Below, in pieces: positions 56,541 to 64,000 of a stretch of 64,000 nucleotides of DNA. Made by a program: the position numbers and the translations under genes. The stretch lies in assembly GCA_039819665.1 (NCBI GenBank), contig JBCBRM010000006.1, forward strand, positions 1 to 64,000. The letters run 5' to 3'. Under the pieces are notes generated by a model. It saw only the letters and a list, made by a program, of their open reading frames with translations, was not told the DNA's origin and searched no databases. The first letter of the stretch is position 1; the number at the start of each line of letters is the position of its first letter. This DNA is from JAWPMV01 sp039819665 (GTDB taxonomy: Bacteria > Bacteroidota > Bacteroidia > J057).

Positions 56541-58448
56541 TTATTCCGGGAGCGGTAAATTTTCGCAGGTTTTCTCTATATCTATATCATCCCCAACATA
56601 GAGGGACCATTCCTGTGAAGTAAAATTCTTGTCCAATTCCGTACACATCACACTTGCCAGATTATTGGGATCGGTGGGCCAAATTTTTATTTGACCGTCT
56701 CGTCCGCCGGTGATCAGATTTTGCCCATCCGGACTAAAGGCTAAAGACATTACCCAGCTATCATGATCTCTCAAGATTATGGGTAGTCGCTTTTCATATT
56801 TCTCACCTTCACTTAGCCAAAGCTGAACCGTTCCATCATAACTTGCCGTTGCCAAATAGTCTCCTTGCTTACTAAAAATCAGATCACTAATTCTGGCGGA
56901 ATGCCCAGGCAACTCTGCTACTTTGGAATCATTGGATCTATTCATGATGAGCACAACTCCTTCTCTAGTCCCCAGGGCCAGTCGATCTCCTTTTTTATTA
57001 TATGCTACCGAATAAAAACGGTAGCGAGAATAGTCTTCTGCATTACCCGGATTATTCAATCTTTTGCCTGTATCATCCCAGAGGAAAAATTCTCCTTCTT
57101 TGCTTATACCTGCTATCTCCTTTCCATTGGGACTTAAGGTGACACTTTGCATGGGTTTATCACAGTCCAGAATTTTCTCGACTGTACTGTTCTTCATATT
57201 ATACCTACTGATGCTTTGGTCAGCCCCAAGAATTAGGAAACCCGTACCATTTGGGGAAAATACCAGGTCTAAAACCGCAGACTCGTAATCATCAATTGGA
57301 AGAGGTGCCAATTCAGGTTTATCAAGATTAAATAATTGCAAATAAGGTTTTCGATCTCTCCCAGCTGCCATCCAACTAGCATCCGGGCTAATAGAGAGAG
57401 ATCGCTTTACAAATCGGTTGATTTCAACTGGATTCTGTTTGCCTTCAACTATGGAGTTATCCCAGGTCCAGCGCAGTAATTTCCCATCACTACCTGTCGT
57501 AAACAGGCGGCCTCCCTTGCGGTCAAAAACCATGGATCTGACTGCACTTTTATGTCCCTTCAGCTGATTAAAGCTGTTGCCTTTTAGTTTTTTTGCAGCA
57601 TCGTATAATCCTTCGTAAATGGTTCCATCATAGGGATCTCCGTCATAGCTTGTATTGAAATTAAAGGCTTGCTGGGCAATACGGGCTTTGAGGTGAGGGT
57701 CATTGAGTTGAAGTGATCTGGCCGCCATGGATTGGGCTACGGAAAGTCTTAATAATTTGAGGGCTTCTCTTTCATTTTCCTCTGCTTCATTTCGTGCCTG
57801 AATCGCTTTTTCTCTCTGCTTGGCTTCTGCAAACTGAGCATCCTCAGCCCTTTGTCTTGCGCTATCCGCACGCAGAGTTGCTTTCTCTGCCACAATTCTG
57901 GCCAGTTTTGCTTCGGTCTCTCTGTTTAAAGCAAGAATACGTTGCTCCTCGGCTGCTTTACGGGCAGTCCGCGCAATTTCCGTTTGCCTTAGGGCTTCTT
58001 CTCTTTCGCTTATCGCTTTTTGCCTTTCTCTTTCCGCTATCTGTGCCTGCTTTTCAGTCTCCAGTTTACTTTCATTAGCCGATTTTTCATTTGCCAAGGC
58101 AATTTCAGCCTGATCTAAGGCAATGCCTCTCTGAATCAAAGAATAAATTGCCAAACTAGATATAGCTAAAAAGACTGCGCCTACTATCAGGGCAAGAATC
58201 CTTTGTCTTCTTTTTACTGCAGCCTGGCTTTTGTTTACAAATTGCCTTTCCTCCGAACTAATATCTACTTGATCCAAATAAGGATTTACATATTCCAGAT
58301 CATCTTTGGTAAGTAGTACATCTCTACTCAGGAAAAAGACATAGCGGTCTTTGATGAATTTCTCCACCTTACGTAGAGTTTTTTCATCCAGGGAGACTTT
58401 GTCATATATCTTGGCCGCCAGGGAATCGTGTGCGAGCTCTATTTTCAT
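56541..58448 (-). CDS. STAND C-terminal half: membrane segment, coiled coil, seven WD40 repeats
   Basis: A protein of about 635 residues from ATG 58448, whose ATGA overlaps the stop of the STAND ATPase gene. The N terminus MKIELAHDSLAAKIYDKV is the conserved IELAHDSL block that in fused proteins ends the STAND winged-helix region. Then come a membrane helix (ILALIVGAVFLAISSLAIYSL), a long Ala/Glu/Arg coiled coil (about 130-255), and seven WD40 repeats (for example HKSAVRSMVFDRKGGRLFTT, GDYLATASYDGTVQLW, GQNLITGGRDGQIKIW), enough for one full propeller. The longer frame from 58496 only overlaps the ATPase gene. The propeller is the expected sensor; the membrane helix places part of it at or across the inner membrane. 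Confidence 0.9.
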   Translation of the reverse strand: MKIELAHDSLAAKIYDKVSLDEKTLRKVEKFIKDRYVFFLSRDVLLTKDDLEYVNPYLDQVDISSEERQFVNKSQAAVKRRQRILALIVGAVFLAISSLAIYSLIQRGIALDQAEIALANEKSANESKLETEKQAQIAERERQKAISEREEALRQTEIARTARKAAEEQRILALNRETEAKLARIVAEKATLRADSARQRAEDAQFAEAKQREKAIQARNEAEENEREALKLLRLSVAQSMAARSLQLNDPHLKARIAQQAFNFNTSYDGDPYDGTIYEGLYDAAKKLKGNSFNQLKGHKSAVRSMVFDRKGGRLFTTGSDGKLLRWTWDNSIVEGKQNPVEINRFVKRSLSISPDASWMAAGRDRKPYLQLFNLDKPELAPLPIDDYESAVLDLVFSPNGTGFLILGADQSISRYNMKNSTVEKILDCDKPMQSVTLSPNGKEIAGISKEGEFFLWDDTGKRLNNPGNAEDYSRYRFYSVAYNKKGDRLALGTREGVVLIMNRSNDSKVAELPGHSARISDLIFSKQGDYLATASYDGTVQLWLSEGEKYEKRLPIILRDHDSWVMSLAFSPDGQNLITGGRDGQIKIWPTDPNNLASVMCTELDKNFTSQEWSLYVGDDIDIEKTCENLPLPE

Positions 58449-59494
58449 TCGTCCAATTCTTTGAAGATTCTCATTTCTGAGAAGCGTTTTATACAATATT
58501 CGACGTCTTCTGTACTGATATTTTTTCTTCTTAACAGGGATTCTTTGATGAGTTCGGTATCCTGCGAACGCTTGGTCCCATCATCTGTTACCAGGGCAAA
58601 CAGCACATCCAGTGGTACTCCTTTTTTGCCCATTTCAGCTTCCAACTGATTGAGTTGCTCGTCCAAAAAGTTCCCCAATACATCTTTTAGTTCACCCACC
58701 TCTTTTACAAGGGCCAGGTCAAAGGATACAGGATCATATTCAGATTTTTTTTCTCGGTCTTTGCGGTATAAGCGATCCAGATACACCTGAAGATTGGTCA
58801 AGTCTACCCCTTTTCTATCACTTAAATTATTGATGATGGCATCTACTGTTTCCTCGGGTTCCTCCAATTCTATGTCATATGCTTTGGCTGTTCCTTCTAT
58901 GACTTCAGCTAAATTGTTGCGGACCATTTTTTCTACCCGAATCCTATGGTCAAATAAGGTAGGAACTTGCTTTTCAAAGTCTGAGAGGTATGCGATATAT
59001 TCCTCTCGCATTGAAAGCAAAATTTTAACGGGCAGCTCTGATTTGAGGATTCTTTGTACGAATTCGAAAAACTCTCTCTGCTCATCCTCTTCCCCTAAAA
59101 TAAACAGCTCTTCGAACTGATCGAAAATTAGGTATATCGGAATAAAGTTGTATAAATAGAGCATCTGCAGGGCATCCAGAATATCTTCCTGAATTTCTGC
59201 ATCTTTATTTGCTTGCAGAATTCTACTATGGACAGCATGATGCAAGCTTTCATTTATGTTCTCTCTTTTCCGGATAAACATATCCATCCACTGAGGAGGA
59301 TTGAAGCGATTAGCAAGACCACAACGAATAATACTGGTTTTTCCAACCCCACTTGCTCCATAAAGTAGGATCATTTTAGTTTCAAATATTCTTTCGTATA
59401 GGTCATCTACCTCTTTTTCCCTGCCAAAGAATTTATCTTTATCTTCCTTTTCGTAGGCATCCAAAAATTTGAATGGGCTCTGTTGAGTATCCAT
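58445..59494 (-). CDS. STAND-type ATPase (split from its WD40 half)
   Basis: A 349-residue P-loop NTPase of the novel-STAND group. GREKEVDDL (24-32) opens the domain, the Walker A is GASGVGKT (46-53), and the Walker B is YLIFDQFEEL (121-130, Asp125 with two Glu). The arginine-containing helical and winged-helix regions follow, but the frame stops at EMRIFKELDE, just before the IELAHDSL block, which is the start of the next gene. STAND proteins are signal-activated oligomerising switches, here between a CHAT protease gene (21-base gap) and the sensor half. Confidence 0.93.
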   Translation of the reverse strand: MDTQQSPFKFLDAYEKEDKDKFFGREKEVDDLYERIFETKMILLYGASGVGKTSIIRCGLANRFNPPQWMDMFIRKRENINESLHHAVHSRILQANKDAEIQEDILDALQMLYLYNFIPIYLIFDQFEELFILGEEDEQREFFEFVQRILKSELPVKILLSMREEYIAYLSDFEKQVPTLFDHRIRVEKMVRNNLAEVIEGTAKAYDIELEEPEETVDAIINNLSDRKGVDLTNLQVYLDRLYRKDREKKSEYDPVSFDLALVKEVGELKDVLGNFLDEQLNQLEAEMGKKGVPLDVLFALVTDDGTKRSQDTELIKESLLRRKNISTEDVEYCIKRFSEMRIFKELDE

Positions 59495-59515
59495 ATCTGT
59501 AAAGAATTGCGTGTG

Positions 59516-61318
59516 TTAGGTTAAGGCGGATGAAATTTCTGAACGGAATAGGACAAACAATTCCTTTAAATATGGGTATTTATCCTCTGCTGTCATCAAT
59601 TCAGGGACCGGATTACTCCCATCATTGTCAACATGGGTATAGAAAAAAGAGTCAGAGTCGACATTAAAAGCGTACATATATATCTTGGGGGTATTTATGC
59701 TTTTGAATGCGTTTTCGTCTATGATGAAAGGGGTGAGATTCAAGTTGCTGTTAACCTCATCTATTCCTTTGACCAATAAGACAGAGTGGCTATCTGTAAA
59801 CTGATAGTAGTCTTTGGGAGTACCCTCCATCACCTCAATAGCAACCCCAGCCAAAACTCCCATCTGGTGTTTAAATTTAGGCGTTTGGCGACGAGGGTTT
59901 GAGATGCCAATATCTTTTATAGAAATTAATTGATAAGTAACCAGGAAGGCACATTTCTTCAAGAGGGTTCCCAGGCTGAATTCACACTTGTCGCAAAGCT
60001 CACCTATATTTGCCTCATCTATCTGATTACTGTTAAGCTGATTTCTTATACTTTCGAGAAAAATGTAAGATTTATAGAATTCATCTTCTTTCTCAACACT
60101 CTCATGAATCCTCTCAAATTGATCTACGAAAGGAGTGATTTTATTCTCGTGGAATATCCGGGTAAGACGCCCCATCATTCGCAGATAATCATAGGTTTTC
60201 CGAGTATTCGGATCTAGGTTAAAGAAATGTTCAAAATCTTCCGCATAACCTTCCTGAATCTTGAATTTTGGCCCTTCCTTATTATCAGCCTCCAACTCAT
60301 CCCAGAGTTGAGAAAACAGTACATATAACAAAAAGCGCGAAAGGCGTACATAGGTACTGATCAAAGCCGCTAATCTACCTTTACTTTTCCGTATCATGGC
60401 ATCGTCGCTACTGAACAGGGTACGGAGCTTGATTCCGATAGGCCAAGGAAAATGTTTGATGATTAAGTCCATCATTTGCCTAAACAACATATCTATCATA
60501 GCCGGGCTTTGAGAGATACGATAAAAGTTTAGCTGTTCAGCAAAAGCCTCATTGTATTCGGCCATGGCTTCGAAAAGCGGGAGTACAATGTGTTTATTTA
60601 CATCCTGACTTTCAATTTTAGTTCCTACCCAAGGATCCGAGAAAACACTCTTGTCAACCTTTGGCAAGGTCCATGATGCAACACTTTCGTCAGAAAAATA
60701 TAGTCCCCAGGGAGTTTCATTCGGGCTTTGGTCTTGCTCTTCCTCCTCTTCCCTTAAAAACATATTTATGGACCTATGGATCCTGAAGTTTTCCTGAGTA
60801 GCCTGGTTTGTTGTAATCAATTTTGAAACCGCTTCTTCGAATGCTTGTTCTATTGAAGCTTTAGCAGCGAGAGATTGGTAGAATTGAGTGGAAAAGGTTA
60901 CCGCTTTTTTATCATTAATAGGTACAGAGGTAGCAATTACGGCTTTAACTCCATTATCCAATAGAGCCTTAACCTGTCCTCTTGTAGAACATCCATTAAG
61001 GAAGACGAGCTTTAGGTTTTTTTGCTGCCCAAGCAATTGAGCAAGTCCGGATGAGTTGGCTGCCTGATCTTCCAGGCGCAGGGTTGAGCCGCTTGCATGG
61101 CCCCCATAGTGAAAAACAACAACCCGATCCCTATATCGAGTAAACTGCGCAAATATATCATCTACCGTAGCCCTTCCGCGATTGTATATTTCAATATATC
61201 CTGCATCATGATCATGTTGCAAATTCTTGTAGATATTGTCCTCTTCAAGTTGAAGATTGTTTAAATAGGAATCCTCATCATTTGCAAATGAAAGAAAAAT
61301 AACGGGGCGAACTGACAT
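59516..61318 (-). CDS. CHAT domain (caspase-like) protease
   Basis: A 600-residue cytoplasmic protein with an N-terminal CHAT peptidase domain (about 1-170). The catalytic dyad is visible: His74 in VVVFHYGGHASG and Cys110 in LKLVFLNGCSTRGQ, followed by GVKAVIATSVPINDKKAVTF. The remaining ~430 residues are helical with no family I recognise (for example SPAMIDMLFRQMMDLIIKHF) and may be a regulatory or docking domain. CHAT proteases in other systems cleave a partner on activation (separase-like; gasdermin-activating and Csx29-type proteases). It is the first gene of the seven-gene operon. Its target is unknown. Confidence 0.92.
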   Translation of the reverse strand: MSVRPVIFLSFANDEDSYLNNLQLEEDNIYKNLQHDHDAGYIEIYNRGRATVDDIFAQFTRYRDRVVVFHYGGHASGSTLRLEDQAANSSGLAQLLGQQKNLKLVFLNGCSTRGQVKALLDNGVKAVIATSVPINDKKAVTFSTQFYQSLAAKASIEQAFEEAVSKLITTNQATQENFRIHRSINMFLREEEEEQDQSPNETPWGLYFSDESVASWTLPKVDKSVFSDPWVGTKIESQDVNKHIVLPLFEAMAEYNEAFAEQLNFYRISQSPAMIDMLFRQMMDLIIKHFPWPIGIKLRTLFSSDDAMIRKSKGRLAALISTYVRLSRFLLYVLFSQLWDELEADNKEGPKFKIQEGYAEDFEHFFNLDPNTRKTYDYLRMMGRLTRIFHENKITPFVDQFERIHESVEKEDEFYKSYIFLESIRNQLNSNQIDEANIGELCDKCEFSLGTLLKKCAFLVTYQLISIKDIGISNPRRQTPKFKHQMGVLAGVAIEVMEGTPKDYYQFTDSHSVLLVKGIDEVNSNLNLTPFIIDENAFKSINTPKIYMYAFNVDSDSFFYTHVDNDGSNPVPELMTAEDKYPYLKELFVLFRSEISSALT

Positions 61319-61948
61319 AGTTTCGTTGTAGTAATAACTTTCGATTTAAAAAGGAAAATGATTTAGAATTATAGCGCTATCTATAATTTCATAAGCTCAA
61401 ATACCCATGCGTTCAAAAGTTTAAATTTGTTTTGTTCACTTAATTCGAAAGGGGGTTAACAGAATTCAGGGAATTCAAATAATGGGTATCTGAAATCAAT
61501 ATAAGCCTATCCTTGATAAGAATTCCAGGTTAAAAGAGTCTGTATATTTATCAACCGTTATAAAACTATTCAAATTTTGGGAATTTATACAAATACCCTA
61601 GTAATTTATTTATAAAGTATTTCTTTTTAACTATTTGGAAAATATATAATTGGCATTTGACTGCCAATCAACCACAAAAACATTAATAATAATATTTCGA
61701 GAATTTAAATAAAGGCTGATTGACAATATAAAGTCAAGCATTTCAGAACATTATTAATTGGATTTACCCCCTTGCTTTCAATTTCCCAATATGCCCCAGT
61801 TAAGTCAGAATGATGAATATTGAATATCCCTAAAGATCATTTATTTAAGCATACCCTGAGAGCTATGATAAACCCAAACTGGCAAAATCAGCTCCTACTT
61901 CGAAAGCTTGTACAAATTGCTTATTATGCATCAGCCTAACACAAAAAC
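61319..61948. other. Divergent intergenic region of 630 bases
   Basis: This AT-rich region lies between the CHAT operon and a divergent repeat-protein gene and must hold both promoters. No gene is visible. Two small inverted repeats stand out: ATTGGCA-6-TGCCAAT at 61649-61668, and TTGAC-8-GTCAA about 70 bases further right. Confidence 0.6.
61649..61668. promoter_or_regulatory. Operator-like palindrome in CHAT divergent region
   Basis: ATTGGCA, six bases, TGCCAAT: a perfect 7-bp inverted repeat, positioned in the middle of the divergent promoter region. It is a candidate regulator site; nothing identifies the regulator. Confidence 0.4.
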
Positions 61949-64000
61949 ATGAAAAAGCCCATACTTCTACTTCTCAGCATAGGTCTGTCGATTTCTACCT
62001 GCCTTGCCCAGACATTTCAAACTCAAATCCTCAATAAAGAAGCATTCAAAGCTGCGGCCTCTCTCCTCCAAGACTATGATGGGGACGGTGATCTGGATAT
62101 CATAATATCACGGGCACAAGCGAATGGAATTTATTGGTTAGAAAATGATAGCACGCAGCAATTCCCTGCTCAAGCTATTATTACCGATAGCCTACCCTAC
62201 TACATTGCCGATATTGACTCGGCGGATATAGATAAGGATGGAGATCAGGACTATGTGGTTTGTTTTACCGATAATTCGGATGGAGCTGGAGAATTGGCCT
62301 GGTTTCAACGGCAAGCTGATGGGAGCTATACAAAACATATCATTCTCTCAGGCAAAGATGCTATTATGGCCGACTTGGCAGATTTCGATAATAATGGATG
62401 GAAGGATGTAGCAGTCGTAGGAAGAGCGAGCCGGGAAAACACCCTCAGGATCTATTTCAATAATGGAGATGCAAATCTTTCTTTTAATGAAGTTATCATA
62501 GCCGATGACTGTAGTGATGCTATAGATGCAGAAGATATCGATGGAGACGGAGATATTGATATAGCCGTGTCAGGAGTAGGTTTGGTTGGAAACCCAAATA
62601 CCCCCGACAGCGGCTCACGCCTTTTACTTAATGACAGTACGGGCAATTTCAGTCTGGGAGCATGGTTGATCAGTGTAACGGGAGGAAACGCCGCCCTTTG
62701 GGATAATATTGAAATCATTGACTTTGATCAAAATGGAAGTAAGGATATCATCGGCCTTAGATCTCAGGCAACCTCGGAATTGATGTTTTTCGATGGGAGC
62801 GATAATTTTTCCATGAATTTCCTGGCTACAGAATTTGAGGAAACTGCTGGAGACTTTGCCATTTTTGATATAGATGGAAATGGTTTTCTGGATATCGTTA
62901 GGCAAGGGTTTGCAACAGATGATCAAGTCGCTGTATTTTATCAGGATAGCAGTTTTAGTTTTCGACGGGTTTACATAGATCGTAATTGGGACAATTGCTG
63001 CCAACCTGTTGCCCAGTTTTCCATCGGCGACATAGATGGAGATGGAGATATAGATCTGGCTTTTGCAGAGCAGGGAAATGTGGATGAAGATGTATCCTGG
63101 TATGAAAACATCAACGGGCAATTGTACCGCCACCAAATTTACGGAGAACTCTACGGCATACGTAAAGTAAAATTGCTTGACTTTGACAAAGATGATGACC
63201 TGGATATTTTCGCTACTATCAGCTCGGATATATTCGATGATGTGGAAGATGAAGTAATCTTATATGAAAACCTTGATGGAGAAAATTTCCTCAATTGGAG
63301 GTTGAGCGATGATATGGATTATGCCAATGATCTGGAATTCGCAGATTTAGATCAAGATGGGAGTATGGATTTCGTAGTTTCAGCCAGAAATGCAAACAAT
63401 ATCGTATGGCTAAAAAACAATGGATTCCCTGCAAATTGGGAACAGGATACCCTCTTTTCCAATGCCGACGAGCCTTCAGGCATAGCAGTGGGTCATTTAA
63501 ATACAGACGAATACCCGGATGTGGTTTTCTGTTCTCAAAATAACGGGATGCTTTATGCCCTGATCAATGACAGCATTCAGGATTTTACTCCTTTGACCCT
63601 GGATGCCAATGTTTCTGAACCTACAGAAGTAGAATTAGGGGATATTGATAATGATGGAGATATAGATGTCGTACTTGCAGCAGATGATGAGAATAATTCA
63701 GTAGTTATTTACACCAATGAAGGAGGCCTGAACTTCAGTAAAGAGATCATTCATACCATGGATAAAGCTCAGGATCTTGAACTGGTTTACTGGAATTCCG
63801 ACAGTCTGCTAGACATATTCGTAGCCTTTGATGCCTCAGATGTGGGAATACTTGGCTTTATCTCAAATGGTTCTGCTTATGATGTCGATACTTTTGAGGT
63901 GGGGAATGATCGATTGCTCTCTCTGAAAGTAGTAGACATGGATGGAGATAATGAATTAGACATCATTTCCGGCCATAATAAGGGAAATGCGGTACTGGCA
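61949..64000 (+). CDS. Secreted VCBS/FG-GAP repeat protein, cut by right window edge
   Basis: The frame is open from ATG 61949 to the window end, 684 codons. The signal peptide is MKKPILLLLSIGLSISTCLA followed by Q. It then consists of FG-GAP/VCBS-type propeller repeats of ~50 residues, each with a calcium-binding loop such as DYDGDGDLDIIIS, DIDKDGDQDYVV, DIDGDGDIDIAVS or DQDGSMDFVVS. The C terminus, where a T9SS sorting domain would be expected, is outside the window. It is divergent from the CHAT operon and may be another surface protein. Confidence 0.88.
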   Translation, partial: MKKPILLLLSIGLSISTCLAQTFQTQILNKEAFKAAASLLQDYDGDGDLDIIISRAQANGIYWLENDSTQQFPAQAIITDSLPYYIADIDSADIDKDGDQDYVVCFTDNSDGAGELAWFQRQADGSYTKHIILSGKDAIMADLADFDNNGWKDVAVVGRASRENTLRIYFNNGDANLSFNEVIIADDCSDAIDAEDIDGDGDIDIAVSGVGLVGNPNTPDSGSRLLLNDSTGNFSLGAWLISVTGGNAALWDNIEIIDFDQNGSKDIIGLRSQATSELMFFDGSDNFSMNFLATEFEETAGDFAIFDIDGNGFLDIVRQGFATDDQVAVFYQDSSFSFRRVYIDRNWDNCCQPVAQFSIGDIDGDGDIDLAFAEQGNVDEDVSWYENINGQLYRHQIYGELYGIRKVKLLDFDKDDDLDIFATISSDIFDDVEDEVILYENLDGENFLNWRLSDDMDYANDLEFADLDQDGSMDFVVSARNANNIVWLKNNGFPANWEQDTLFSNADEPSGIAVGHLNTDEYPDVVFCSQNNGMLYALINDSIQDFTPLTLDANVSEPTEVELGDIDNDGDIDVVLAADDENNSVVIYTNEGGLNFSKEIIHTMDKAQDLELVYWNSDSLLDIFVAFDASDVGILGFISNGSAYDVDTFEVGNDRLLSLKVVDMDGDNELDIISGHNKGNAVLA

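Noticed and set aside
58430..58500. Programmed -1 frameshift joining the STAND ATPase and WD40 genes
   Set aside because: The stretch before the stop (TTCAAAGAATTGGACGAATGA, read in codons) has no slippery heptamer; ATGA stop/start coupling explains the layout more simply.
1..64000. tRNA, rRNA, insertion sequence or prophage genes
   Set aside because: No cloverleaf-like or rRNA sequence, transposase, integrase or phage structural protein was recognised by reading; a dedicated RNA search could still find a small RNA.

Overview
The window is about 64 kb of an AT-leaning chromosome from a marine-type Bacteroidota (phylum confident, genus not determined). The evidence is SusC/SusD pairing with an ECF sigma/FecR switch, two giant exported proteins with type IX secretion (T9SS) C-terminal sorting domains, lipoproteins with acidic residues after the lipid cysteine, several sulfatases, and weak or absent Shine-Dalgarno motifs. 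No rRNA, tRNA, CRISPR array, insertion sequence or phage gene was recognised.

Layout. 1-5.9 kb (minus): an M14 peptidase, then a sulfatase and a GH3 glycosidase lipoprotein coupled through TAATG, then the first codons of another lipoprotein cut by the left edge; this looks like glycan degradation. 6.1-7.4 kb (minus): a PadR regulator followed by two mini-proteins that share an IGDL motif. 7.5-9.2 kb (minus): tandem paralogues with a NuiA-like C-terminal domain. 9.45 kb (plus): a short DUF5519 protein. 9.8-21.3 kb (minus): ECF sigma, FecR, SusC, SusD, two different phosphoesterases and a surface lipoprotein, i.e. a SusCD locus devoted to phosphorylated substrates. 21.6-27.3 kb (minus): an Arg/Asp-rich secreted protein, a membrane-anchored sulfatase, a DJ-1/PfpI protein, a Spy/CpxP-like protein, a Crp-family and a TetR-family regulator. 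27.5-35.1 kb (plus): divergent from tetR, an operon of lipoprotein, hot-dog thioesterase, barrel-like protein, second membrane-anchored sulfatase, MBL hydrolase, nitronate monooxygenase and acyl-CoA dehydrogenase. Three copies of an 18-bp palindrome lie in the divergent promoter region. 35.4-36.1 kb (plus): a 37-residue metallothionein-like protein with 14 cysteines next to a SigZ-like sigma factor with a Cys-rich tail. 36.2-38.9 kb: an unknown two-domain lipoprotein and a small membrane protein. 39.1-43.4 kb: two universal stress proteins, D-lactate dehydrogenase and a DUF389 membrane protein.

61.3-43.8 kb (minus) is the standout: an apparent seven-gene operon of a CHAT (caspase-like) protease, a STAND-type ATPase, a coiled-coil/WD40 protein (these last two look like one STAND protein split at an ATGA overlap inside its conserved C-terminal domain), a PorT-like outer-membrane protein, a beta-propeller lipoprotein and two giant T9SS-exported beta-helix proteins, closed by a strong hairpin. 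It joins a cytoplasmic protease/sensor module of the kind used in bacterial conflict and cell-death systems to a cell-surface display module. Divergent from it, a VCBS/FG-GAP repeat protein runs off the right edge.
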